IMG/VR virus record: IMGVR_UViG_3300033551_000003
Coordinates: 1-64,000 of that record
Strand: one strand, 5' to 3'
Origin: a virus
DNA length: 64,000 nucleotides
The notes under the pieces are model-generated. The model saw only the letters and a list, made by a program, of their open reading frames with translations. It was not told the DNA's origin and made no database searches. Made by a program: the position numbers and the translations under genes. Positions 24,317 through 32,653 of the stretch are shown here, piece after piece (positions within the stretch are counted from its first letter, which is position 1; each line of letters begins with the position of its first letter).

Positions 24317-25813
24317 CTATGCACGCTCCGCATGCTTGTTGCTGTCACTAATCGGTACGGGACGGGGCTCCTGCTCCTCTGGATCCTCTGGCTCCTCAGC
24401 ATCCGGGTCCAACAGCAGAAGGCGGTCCATAAGCCCCCGGACCTCAATCAGATCGGCCACAGCCGACCACGTGGCTAGCTGAAAGACGATGTCCTCCTCC
24501 TCCTTCCACAGCTTGTTGGCCTGCGCAAAGCTAACTACCTGCTGCGCCACGGCCGCCTCATTCATTGAAGCACGGGGCGGGGCAACAAATTCAACGCTCT
24601 CTATCAGCTTATCGACGTAGTGCATTGCCTTTTGCAGGTCATCCTTACCGCCCTTCTTACGCCAGCGTGATAGGTACTTCGTTGCGTTGCCCTCGAAGTA
24701 GCCCAAGTTAAGCTGGAGCACCAGGTCCCAGTGCTCGTAAGCTGTCTTGTAGTGCTGACCACCAATCTGGCGCTTGTTGGCCTCCCCATTTATTGGGGCC
24801 GCCCTTTCCTCAGGCTTCATCCGACGCTCCATCCATTCCTGGGCGGCCCGCTTCCAGTCCGGGGATATCTTAGAACCCACAAGCTTGTCCCAGGCCTCCA
24901 GACGGTGCTTTGCCTTCCATAATCGGTTAATAGTAAATAACGGGGCCGCCGTTTCCTCGAACCAGGTGTTCCTTAAGAACGGTAGGGGTCCCCCAGGCAG
25001 CTTGGTCCATTCCATAAAATCGGCTAGGTCGGAGTCAAACGCCAGGGAGCGATGGATCAAAGGCGTGGGCGTGTAGCCCTCGCTCTCGTACGGCTGAACG
25101 AATATTTGGCGGCCCCCGTTAGCAATCAGCTTGTCGATGATTTCAGTGTAGGCATGGAAGTTGTTGCTGACCTGGTAGTACTTACCTACACCCACACCAA
25201 TCATTCGCGCCAGGTACTCCAGTAGCACCGAGAAGTGCACGGCGTTCGCCCCGTACGCCCCCCAGATGGCGTCGTTGGAGCGGCAGCATACGGTTATATC
25301 CAGCACGGGACCAGACGACTCCTTACGCACCCGTAAGAAAGCCTGTGAGTTACATGGGATGTCCTTCTTGTCCTGCACACCCAGGTCCGAAGCCGGATCC
25401 CACATCGTCAACACTGCCCGCCGGTCGTTGTTGTTAGTCCTTAGTATACGGATCAGGACCGGTAGCTGATCACTGTAGAAGTGATTCCTCCACCGATAGC
25501 CGTACGCCCCATGCTGCATCCCATCATCCTCAGCAAAGCGCGCCGAGAAGTCACTAACAAACTGGTCAAGCCAAGTAGCGTCGTTACGACCCGAGAGCAT
25601 CCACAAACTCTCAAATAAGTGGAAGAACGGATTGGCGTCCCGCACGGGGTCGAACAACACCCGCTCAGTAGGCTTCTCATAGACGGTCGTCAGTGGATAC
25701 GGCAGCACAATGACCTGGCCCGCCCGCGTGTCCTGCACCTCACCCTCCTTAAGCAGGTGGATCAGACCCTGGTCATAAGCATCGTTAACGTTCCGCGCGT
25801 TGATTACGTACAT
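24317..25813 (-). CDS. Thymidylate synthase-like protein fused to DUF3310
   Basis: 498 residues from ATG 25813 (ribosome-binding site GGAGG). The N-terminal ~330 residues are a ThyA-family domain: catalytic Cys at about 154 in DIPCNSQAF and the RSNDAIWGAYGAN substrate loop. The C-terminal segment (about 348-405: QIGGQHYKTAYEHWD ... GNATKYLSRWR) is DUF3310, normally a stand-alone phage protein. An acidic tail follows. Beside hypermodification enzymes, the ThyA part is likely a dUMP hydroxymethylase making 5-hydroxymethyl-dUMP; plain thymidylate synthase is the alternative. Confidence 0.8.
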   Translation of the reverse strand: MYVINARNVNDAYDQGLIHLLKEGEVQDTRAGQVIVLPYPLTTVYEKPTERVLFDPVRDANPFFHLFESLWMLSGRNDATWLDQFVSDFSARFAEDDGMQHGAYGYRWRNHFYSDQLPVLIRILRTNNNDRRAVLTMWDPASDLGVQDKKDIPCNSQAFLRVRKESSGPVLDITVCCRSNDAIWGAYGANAVHFSVLLEYLARMIGVGVGKYYQVSNNFHAYTEIIDKLIANGGRQIFVQPYESEGYTPTPLIHRSLAFDSDLADFMEWTKLPGGPLPFLRNTWFEETAAPLFTINRLWKAKHRLEAWDKLVGSKISPDWKRAAQEWMERRMKPEERAAPINGEANKRQIGGQHYKTAYEHWDLVLQLNLGYFEGNATKYLSRWRKKGGKDDLQKAMHYVDKLIESVEFVAPPRASMNEAAVAQQVVSFAQANKLWKEEEDIVFQLATWSAVADLIEVRGLMDRLLLLDPDAEEPEDPEEQEPRPVPISDSNKHAERA

Positions 25814-26319
25814 TTTGCCTCCATCCATTCAACATAACGCTGGGCGGTTGCCCGATAATACTCTGGTAGCTGCTCGATGATATTCTTGATCACCGGCGCT
25901 AGGTCCCTGACAATAGGTTCCGCGAAGCGGTTACCCATCGCCACCTCCAACATACCAAACTCCCACATCTCGATATAGTCGCAGAGCTTGGCCCGCACGC
26001 AGTCACCGGGACTGAGCTCCTCCATCCGACCACCCATATCCAACACCGCGTCAGCCTCCAAGTCATCAACCATAGCCTTAAGTTTCGGGTTTTGGCTCTT
26101 GACCGGATAGGGCAGGTCACCGACCACTAACTCACCCGCGTCGTGCCAGATAAAGTGGGTACTCACTCGGGGCGGCAACTCACCCCACATCTGGAACCAT
26201 ATTCGCATAGCGTGGTAGCTGTGCTCACCGACCGTCTGCTGTCGGAGAATAGGCCACGTGTGGTACCGACGCACCATTCCTGCTACGCGGGGGTTAGTAC
26301 GTATTTGGTCGCGGTACAT
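25804..26319 (-). CDS. HD-domain 5'-deoxynucleotidase (YfbR-like)
   Basis: 171 residues from ATG 26319, overlapping the upstream TAA. HD motifs are GEHSYH, IWHDAGELVVGD and LCDYIEMWEF, matching YfbR-type deoxyribonucleoside 5'-monophosphatases. In phages with modified bases such enzymes clear the unmodified nucleotide (here likely dTMP) from the pool. Couples by 10-bp overlap to the thymidylate synthase-like gene. Confidence 0.8.
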   Translation of the reverse strand: MYRDQIRTNPRVAGMVRRYHTWPILRQQTVGEHSYHAMRIWFQMWGELPPRVSTHFIWHDAGELVVGDLPYPVKSQNPKLKAMVDDLEADAVLDMGGRMEELSPGDCVRAKLCDYIEMWEFGMLEVAMGNRFAEPIVRDLAPVIKNIIEQLPEYYRATAQRYVEWMEAKCT

Positions 26320-26768
26320 TATAGCCACCAGAGTCCCGACGAGGGTTTGCGCTTGATCGTACGGGGAGGACTGGTACGGCGCTTGGCACGTTTGTACGCA
26401 TCCACAGAGCGTTTAGGCGCGACCTGTAGCGGATGGCTCAACTCCAGAATAACCTTGCCGTCCACCCGCCCAATCCAGGCCTGTAGTTCCTTGATCGGTT
26501 GAAAGCGCGGGGCGGGAGTAATACTAGGATCCTTCAACCGCAGGCGGGACCGCCCCACCAAAGGACCACCAGCAATAGCAGCACGCCGCTTCCACTCTCG
26601 ACCAAACGGATCACGTCGCAACTCCGCAATCAAGAAACCAACCTTCCAGGCCGTCAAAAAGCGCACACCCTCATTGTATCCCAACCGATGCTGTACCCTA
26701 AGCGGGACGTATAGCTCGGGCTTCATATTCCTGTGCACAGTAACTGCACAGTTAGACTTCCTAATCAT
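26319..26768 (-). CDS. Hypothetical basic protein
   Basis: 149 residues, Arg/Lys-rich C-terminus (KRAKRRTSPPRTIKRK). Lies inside the hypermodification cassette between the HD nucleotidase and the pyrophosphorylase-like gene, so a role there is possible, but no family is recognised. Confidence 0.5.
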   Translation of the reverse strand: MIRKSNCAVTVHRNMKPELYVPLRVQHRLGYNEGVRFLTAWKVGFLIAELRRDPFGREWKRRAAIAGGPLVGRSRLRLKDPSITPAPRFQPIKELQAWIGRVDGKVILELSHPLQVAPKRSVDAYKRAKRRTSPPRTIKRKPSSGLWWL

Positions 26769-26770
26769 GA

Positions 26771-27658
26771 CTAGTACTCCGTTTCAGGTTTGTAGGTCGC
26801 ACGAGGGCGGCCCTCTCCAGCAGCAACGCGCAGCATCTTATCCGTTTCACACAGCGCGTTCTGAACGTCCATAAGCGTCAACGTAACATACTCCGGCCCC
26901 AAAGCCCGGATAATCTGATGGCGCCAAACCTTAAGCTGGCTACACCACACATCCTCCGGAACGCTTTGCTTGAGCGGGTTACCCATCAGACGATTGTACC
27001 CACGGATGGAGCCAGGCCCCTGTGGAGCCCACGCACACAGGTCACCGGCCCGCTCTAGCATCGGCGTGTAGGTCCAATCGGTGACCACTTGCCCCGCCAT
27101 GAAGCGGCCCCAGTACTTGGCCTTGGTCAGAGCCCCCCACACCAACCGTTGCTGCTTCACCACAATCGCATGCTCCAAGGACCCACGCACACTAGCCAGA
27201 CCATCCCCGATGACAACCTCAGCTACGAAGCGCCCCTTCCCCATCTTGCCGTGCAACGCAGGCTTAGGTGCACGGATCATGTACGCACCAGTCCAGGTCT
27301 TTAGATTAGAGGCGCAGCGCTGGTCTATAAAATCACCGATGGCCCGCAAGTCCAGCTTAGACTGGGGCCACAACCCCTCCTCCATAATAGCCGCGATTGT
27401 CGGGGGCCAGTTTACCCATCGGCACAAAGCCGTGAACTGCACGAAGCTCCATCCCAGTCTTACAGACTTACTTAGAACGTTGCGTATCAACCACTGACTG
27501 ACCCGATCATCACGGCGTCTAAGGTTGGTAAATCTGTACTTAGCCAGGATGGGATCGGTAGTCCAGGGTTCTACACCCTGCTCCTTACGCTTGCGGATGG
27601 CCTCCCGCTCCGACGCCCAATATATCAATGCAGCACTAGAAGGACGACGGTCAACCAT
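26771..27658 (-). CDS. Alpha-glutamyl/putrescinyl thymine pyrophosphorylase-like enzyme
   Basis: 295 residues. The N-terminal pattern YWASEREAIRKRKEQG ... PWTTDPILAKYRFTN-LRRRDDRV is characteristic of the aGPT-PPlase family, described in phages with hypermodified thymine. These act on the pyrophosphoryl-hydroxymethyl-uracil intermediate in DNA. A helical, HhH-glycosylase-like body follows. Neighbouring kinases would supply its substrate. Assignment by motif memory, supported by context. Confidence 0.75.
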   Translation of the reverse strand: MVDRRPSSAALIYWASEREAIRKRKEQGVEPWTTDPILAKYRFTNLRRRDDRVSQWLIRNVLSKSVRLGWSFVQFTALCRWVNWPPTIAAIMEEGLWPQSKLDLRAIGDFIDQRCASNLKTWTGAYMIRAPKPALHGKMGKGRFVAEVVIGDGLASVRGSLEHAIVVKQQRLVWGALTKAKYWGRFMAGQVVTDWTYTPMLERAGDLCAWAPQGPGSIRGYNRLMGNPLKQSVPEDVWCSQLKVWRHQIIRALGPEYVTLTLMDVQNALCETDKMLRVAAGEGRPRATYKPETEY

Positions 27659-28208
27659 CGGCTAGGAGCTTCTTGATAAGGGTTGGCGCGTTACCCGCAC
27701 TAGTCGAGTAGGCCCGCATGATGCCGTCGGCCAGGACCTTCTTCCTTATCCGCTCGGCAGTCTTGAACTTGAGCGTGACGTTCTTAACCAAACGCTCGTC
27801 ACGGGAATTGCCACTGCGGGCTTCCACCCGCTTAAGGCACGTCTCCAGTGACGTATTCAGGAAGACAAAGACCGAATCCTTCTTGTATTTCTCCATCAAC
27901 GCCCCAACCCTGCCGTATACGGATGTAATGATCACCCCCTCGAAGATCACGTGCCCCTTGGGCTCGTACTTCTCCAGCAGTCGCAAGACGGTGTCATACT
28001 TGAACCGATCACACCCCCCACACTCCGTTAGGTGATACGGTCCAAGTATGAACACCGGTCGGCTCACGCCCCGAACCTCTAGCTGATACGCTTCCGGCAG
28101 GCGGCTACCCAACGCCCCATAGATAGCATGGTTGTGGCAGGAGGCTATAAGCGTACGGATCACCGTACTCTTAGCACTACCGTTAGTTCCTCGAAGAGAG
28201 ATTAGCAT
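27651..28208 (-). CDS. 5-hydroxymethyl-dU DNA kinase-like P-loop protein (copy 1)
   Basis: 185 residues from ATG 28208. P-loop GTNGSAKST near the N-terminus, then LGPYHLTECGGCDRFKYD and VIFEGVIIT, matching the layout of phage 5-hmdU DNA kinases (P-loop, GGCD motif, EG motif). Would phosphorylate the hydroxymethyl group in DNA. Similar to the gene just upstream; the two are probably tandem paralogues. Tail overlaps the pyrophosphorylase-like gene by 8 bp. Confidence 0.7.
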   Translation of the reverse strand: MLISLRGTNGSAKSTVIRTLIASCHNHAIYGALGSRLPEAYQLEVRGVSRPVFILGPYHLTECGGCDRFKYDTVLRLLEKYEPKGHVIFEGVIITSVYGRVGALMEKYKKDSVFVFLNTSLETCLKRVEARSGNSRDERLVKNVTLKFKTAERIRKKVLADGIMRAYSTSAGNAPTLIKKLLADG

Positions 28209-28770
28209 CGACCGCACCTTCAACGAGCTCTAATAATTTTTCTAGCGCCGCGTCACGGCGAACCTTTATCACCCTAGCACCCTGCGCCTGCATCTTGGTA
28301 CAATAGTTGGCCGCCCGCACAAAGTTACCCTTGGTATTTTTCTTATCCAATAGCCGACCCTGCCCGCGCGCCGATCGGCGACTGTTGATAGATGCGACGC
28401 ACGTCGCGTAGGGCACGTCAAGCTGTAGGATAACGAACTCCTTCCCATACTCGGCGGCCAGCTGTGGACCACGAGTATGGTTCATAACAATCAGCCCCTC
28501 GTAGATAACATGATACCGTTTAGCCTTCTCCCGGATCAGGTCGAATATCTGGACCACGTCACGGATAGTATCACAGCCCGCCGTGTCAGCATCCTCATAC
28601 GCCCCCATAAGGAAGAAGAGCACCCCCTCTATCCCAAAGGTGTACCCGATGGGGGGTTTGCGCCCCGCAATATACTGCGGCTTACAGGTGGCCTCCCCCA
28701 CCCAGGATAGAAACTCGCGGATCAGGTGGGTCTTACCCGATCCGGATGTGCCAGCTATATTGATTATCAC
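28183..28770 (-). CDS. 5-hydroxymethyl-dU DNA kinase-like P-loop protein (copy 2)
   Basis: 195 residues from a GTG at 28770 that overlaps the upstream TGA (GTGA). P-loop AGTSGSGKT, then MGAYEDADTAGCDTIRDVV and HVIYEGLIV, the same order as copy 1. The GCDT motif is closer to the canonical kinase than GCDR in copy 1, so this may be the primary enzyme and copy 1 a specialised or partner version. Confidence 0.72.
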   Translation of the reverse strand: MIINIAGTSGSGKTHLIREFLSWVGEATCKPQYIAGRKPPIGYTFGIEGVLFFLMGAYEDADTAGCDTIRDVVQIFDLIREKAKRYHVIYEGLIVMNHTRGPQLAAEYGKEFVILQLDVPYATCVASINSRRSARGQGRLLDKKNTKGNFVRAANYCTKMQAQGARVIKVRRDAALEKLLELVEGAVDANLSSRN

Positions 28771-30191
28771 TTGATCACGTCCAGCGCGTACCAGAACGAC
28801 CATTCGTTAGCGATCACCATAGACCAGAACAGCCAGGCCCACAGACCGCAAGCCACCGCGCAGATGCCCCCATAGAGTGGCAACCGGAAGTGGCTCCGTC
28901 CACCTAAGGCATACAAAACACCAATCGTGCCTGTAGCCGTAGGGGCCATGAAGCTAAAGTCAACGGAGAAGCCTGTCATCATAATCCAGGGCACAGGGTT
29001 GAGCCCCACCGATGGTAATGCTGTCGTCAGCAACGGGATCAGCATGCCGGCCGTTCCAGTATCGGAAGCAACCTGGGCCATACTAATACACAACGCCACC
29101 CAGAGACCCACCGATACGAAGGGCTCGTAGCTCCAGATATTCCCAACCAGGTCCAGTACCTGCTGGCCCGCCCCGACCACACCAACCAGCGTGGATACAC
29201 TCATCGCAATCGGCCACACACTAACCGCGTGGATAGGGAACTGCTTCAAAGCTTTAAGCGGCAGCACCATACCTACCTTTGGGACCCAAAGCGCCAACGT
29301 GACAACCAACAAACCTACGTATATCCACGGCAGGCTGAATGGCAACCAAGGCCGGACGTAGGGGAGACCAACGGCTAGCGCGAGCAGGACAGCCACCACC
29401 TTCTCGTGACGCGACCAGGGCTTAGGATGTGCGATCATATTAACCCGATCAGCAAACCTAAAATGCCTCCCACCCAAGGCCAGCACCCAAAATACAGCAG
29501 CGATGATTATCAAGCAGACCGTGGTTGGAAGCAGCATCCTAAGCGTAAATGACAGGGCCGTCACTTCGCCACCTAGCACCTTGTTTAGGCCCGCCCAGGT
29601 TATCGCGGCCTGGCCCCCTGCCATCGGTGTGAGGATGCCCCCTAGGGACGCTCCAATAGCCGTAGCGATAATAAGCAGCATAGCATCCTTGGAGCCTGCC
29701 ACCGAGTCCAAGTCGTGATAGCCTGCCCGGTCAAGGATCTTCATAACGATCGGTATCAGTGCTAGGGCCACCACCACGTCCGCCGCGAAGTCCGAGATGA
29801 TCGTGGAGAACACCAACCAGAACAGGGTCTGGGCACGCACGCTCGTACCGATCCGGGCAATGAAGAAGAGCGCCATACGCTCCATCAATCCACAGTGGAC
29901 GGCCGCCACAATAACTACAGTTGGACCCACGATCAGCAGCAACGCCGGATGGAAGAAGCTCAGCAGTATTGTCGTTATTGGCACCCCCATCAGACCGAAG
30001 CCGATGATGGGAATAGCTGCAGTCCAGAGCACAGGCACCGCCCCACTAGCCCAGTAGATTGCTGCCCAAGCCATCACCCCAATAGCCGCGTAGCTAGGAG
30101 CAAGGCTCCAGGTCATCAGGAACACCGCTGGACCGATGAAGGCTCCTATTATACGACCAGTCTCGAACCTCTGCAGTACGTTCTCAATCAT
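28767..30191 (-). CDS. DASS/SLC13-type sodium:anion symporter
   Basis: 474 residues from ATG 30191. About 11-12 membrane helices. Two internally repeated signature loops, ISDFAADVVVALALIPIV and SDTGTAGMLIPLL / MAPTATGTIG, correspond to the SNT-type motifs of divalent-anion:Na+ symporters. Family substrates are dicarboxylates, sulfate or tricarboxylates. A full-length ion symporter is rare in phages. It is embedded in the DNA hypermodification cassette with overlapping genes, which argues against recent random insertion. Confidence 0.8.
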   Translation of the reverse strand: MIENVLQRFETGRIIGAFIGPAVFLMTWSLAPSYAAIGVMAWAAIYWASGAVPVLWTAAIPIIGFGLMGVPITTILLSFFHPALLLIVGPTVVIVAAVHCGLMERMALFFIARIGTSVRAQTLFWLVFSTIISDFAADVVVALALIPIVMKILDRAGYHDLDSVAGSKDAMLLIIATAIGASLGGILTPMAGGQAAITWAGLNKVLGGEVTALSFTLRMLLPTTVCLIIIAAVFWVLALGGRHFRFADRVNMIAHPKPWSRHEKVVAVLLALAVGLPYVRPWLPFSLPWIYVGLLVVTLALWVPKVGMVLPLKALKQFPIHAVSVWPIAMSVSTLVGVVGAGQQVLDLVGNIWSYEPFVSVGLWVALCISMAQVASDTGTAGMLIPLLTTALPSVGLNPVPWIMMTGFSVDFSFMAPTATGTIGVLYALGGRSHFRLPLYGGICAVACGLWAWLFWSMVIANEWSFWYALDVIK

Positions 30192-30202
30192 GGGATCCTC
30201 AC

Positions 30203-31225
30203 TTACAGCCAAAAGCCTTTGCGAATACGGATAGTCTTGTGATCCGCGATCTCTTTAGTAACCTTATAGTGCTGGAGCGCGTAGTCCTGACGACCATCCC
30301 ACTTCTGAACCTCTCCCAGGTAGCGCGGCGCGAACACCCGCCCTCGGGCCTCCCACACCTCACTAAGCGACATACGAATATTCTGAAGCTGTAACAATTC
30401 CTCAGCCTGCTTAATGCGTTCCTGGTCGCGATCAATATCCCGACCGATGTAGTATCGACCCTTAGTCAGGGAGTTAAAGTCACAAAGTTGGCTCTCCATC
30501 ATCGCGTAGTCGTAGTGGCCTTTGGGCAGATACGGAATGCGGGTCTTCATCTTGCCACGCATATACCTAAATAACCGATCCGCCAGCGGGTCCAGGATAT
30601 CCGGGGTCTGATCCACCGCCGCCACCCCGAAGAGCTTCGACAGGCCAGCGGCCGGACCAGTGCTGTCATCGTTCATAATATCACAAGGCCAGACCGGCAG
30701 CTTGTTAGCCTTCTGATATAGTTCCGCCGTCGTGTAGATACTCCAACGCCCATTGCCCCACGGCTCGCTTACGTTGGCCTTAAGCTGCGTCCAATCCTTC
30801 TTAGGGTCACCGATGAACCCCTTGGTCAAGAAGGCATATGCAGACCCATACAGACGTGTGAGGCGGATAAAATCATCCAGGTGGTGGAGCACCTTACCCC
30901 CACGTAGATTACGGCGCTGCACCCCCACCGGCAGGACGCCTGTCCAGGCCGGGAGCTCCCGCCAGGGCGGGGACGCTTGAAAAGCCGCGTAGGCGCTACC
31001 GATATTGTAGAAGGCCATGTAGAGGGTTGACAGCCAAAGCCCTTCCTCCATAGGAAGACCCCTCCCCAAGTCCACAATCATAGGATGGAACGGATCGTAG
31101 TCCAGGCAGTCATACTGCTGTTGGGAGAAGCTTACAAAGTCCCGCAGGAGTATTTCATCAAACTCATGTGATTGGTGGGCCACCGATAGTGACCCACCAA
31201 CCTGCACACCCCACCGGGCGACCAC
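30203..31225 (-). CDS. Putative amino acid:DNA transferase (hypermodification)
   Basis: 340 residues. The motif MEEGLWLSTLYMAFYNIGSAY (about 59-79) and the all-helical character agree with the AADT family predicted to attach amino-acid groups to modified thymine in phage DNA. Context (kinases, pyrophosphorylase, hydroxymethylase) is strong, sequence recognition moderate. Starts at a GTG (MVARWGVQ). Confidence 0.55.
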   Translation of the reverse strand: MVARWGVQVGGSLSVAHQSHEFDEILLRDFVSFSQQQYDCLDYDPFHPMIVDLGRGLPMEEGLWLSTLYMAFYNIGSAYAAFQASPPWRELPAWTGVLPVGVQRRNLRGGKVLHHLDDFIRLTRLYGSAYAFLTKGFIGDPKKDWTQLKANVSEPWGNGRWSIYTTAELYQKANKLPVWPCDIMNDDSTGPAAGLSKLFGVAAVDQTPDILDPLADRLFRYMRGKMKTRIPYLPKGHYDYAMMESQLCDFNSLTKGRYYIGRDIDRDQERIKQAEELLQLQNIRMSLSEVWEARGRVFAPRYLGEVQKWDGRQDYALQHYKVTKEIADHKTIRIRKGFWL

Positions 31226-31229
31226 GTTG

Positions 31230-31862
31230 CTAGGCCAACGTGAGCACGCCCCGCTTCATATGCCGGTAAAGCTTCGCCCGAGGCACCCCCGCCTCAATGA
31301 TCTGATCGACGGTCCGACCCACCTTGTACTGGGCAAAACATTTTGCCGCCTTGGAGCCCTCCCGGAACGGGCACTCCTTTGCCACCTTCGCCACCTTAGC
31401 GGTGGGCTCGAAGGAGCCCTTCCGGCCACGCTTGCCGGTCGATGCGCCGTTGCCTTTTGCAGCCTTGGCGGCCTTCCCATTCTTTGCCTTTTTCGTCGCA
31501 CGCACAACCTTCTCCTTCTTTTCGACTGTTGACGTTTTGGCCTTCTTTTTCTTAGCGGTGGGTTCGGTCTCCGCCTTCGACTTCTTGGCCTCCTTCTCCG
31601 CGTCGTACTCTGCCATCTCGACCAAGAGCTTCTTGACGGCAGAGGCATCGGACGGCTCAGGAATATCCTGGCCGGTCTGGCCGCAGTAGTTGGCCACGTT
31701 CACCCAATTCTGAGAGGCTTCGCTCAGATTGCCCCAATCTTCCTCAGGCACACGCCCCGCCGCCTGGGCCAGTGAGATCAGAAAGTCCTGGTCTTCCTGG
31801 TCCTCGGCCTGTTCGAGTTCGGTCAACTCAGTAAGTTCCTTCAACACCTTATCGTTCGGCAT
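31230..31862 (-). CDS. Histone H1-like protein with C-terminal helix-turn-helix
   Basis: 210 residues. Acidic N-terminus, a Lys/Ala-rich linker (about 90-150; KKKKAKTS, KAAKAAKGN), then a ~50-residue C-terminal domain CPFREGSKAAKCFAQYKVGRT...GVPRAKLYRHMKRG. The same domain ends the 46229 protein (CPSKKGTNRAKRWSK...GVPSSYLNRMADAGHL). Likely a DNA-condensing or regulatory protein. Confidence 0.6.
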   Translation of the reverse strand: MPNDKVLKELTELTELEQAEDQEDQDFLISLAQAAGRVPEEDWGNLSEASQNWVNVANYCGQTGQDIPEPSDASAVKKLLVEMAEYDAEKEAKKSKAETEPTAKKKKAKTSTVEKKEKVVRATKKAKNGKAAKAAKGNGASTGKRGRKGSFEPTAKVAKVAKECPFREGSKAAKCFAQYKVGRTVDQIIEAGVPRAKLYRHMKRGVLTLA

Positions 31863-31949
31863 AGCTTATCACTCCGACCGTTTCACCCGGGTAGGCACGG
31901 CTCATTCCGGGCCCACCTATATAACTACATACATAACCCATGCAAAGCA
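31863..31949 (-). other. Short non-coding gap
   Basis: 87 bp between the sigma-like gene and the histone-like gene, with an AT-rich run (TATATAACTACATACATAA, 31918-31936) that could hold a promoter -10 region for the histone-like gene. No ORF seen. Confidence 0.25.
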
Positions 31950-32561
31950 CTATTTGGACAGGAAGTGGGATTCCACAAGCTCCCGGATTGGCGTGTCTTC
32001 TATCCCTAATAGCCGGCAAAACATCTGGTTTGTAGTCTCCCGGCGCGCAAAGGGAGTTCGACCTAGCCGCCGATGCCCGGTTAGCTCCAGCGCATCGTCT
32101 ATCAGCAGGGTGAACAACCGGGTAATTTCCTTGGGAGCCGACCGTAGCAGTACCACCGCCGTCATAACCTCCTGGACCGGGGGCAACACTGCCTCAAACG
32201 CCTGCTCGATTGTCTGGTCCCCCGCCAGGTCCGTCCCCAAAACCTCTAACCGGCGCGGGTAACGCAAGGCGAGGGTTTCTATCCGATTGAAGAACGCCCG
32301 CTTCACCAGCATCATAAAATGCCTGTGGGCCACCGCATCAGGGTCGGTGGCCGGTAGGAAGCGTCTCAAGGAACCATCCGGGCGACGGGTCGGGGGTTGC
32401 CCCACGTAACGCCGCCTACAGTTGCAGTAGCAGATAAGTCCCTCCTGGACTAGATCCTCAATCTCAAACCCAGCGATCCGTCTATAGTGCTTGCTTGCCG
32501 TTTTGTAGATATAACCACGCATACCTTTGTCTAGATACGGGTCCTCGTGCTTCATTGGCAT
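31950..32561 (-). CDS. Phage sigma-70-like factor (region 2)
   Basis: 203 residues from ATG 32561. YIYKTASKHYRRIAGFEIEDLVQEGLICY resembles sigma region 2.1-2.2 (core-binding helix with DLVQEG). The remaining two thirds are helical with little similarity to region 4. Probably directs host RNA polymerase to phage promoters. No matching promoter consensus was derived here. Confidence 0.7.
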   Translation of the reverse strand: MPMKHEDPYLDKGMRGYIYKTASKHYRRIAGFEIEDLVQEGLICYCNCRRRYVGQPPTRRPDGSLRRFLPATDPDAVAHRHFMMLVKRAFFNRIETLALRYPRRLEVLGTDLAGDQTIEQAFEAVLPPVQEVMTAVVLLRSAPKEITRLFTLLIDDALELTGHRRLGRTPFARRETTNQMFCRLLGIEDTPIRELVESHFLSK

Positions 32562-32653
32562 ACCCTTCCGTGTTGGATTCCCAGCGAAGAGACGCACAAC
32601 TAACTATCTGGAACATAAAAACCCTACCCCCGCTGCGCTACACGATCAAGCTT

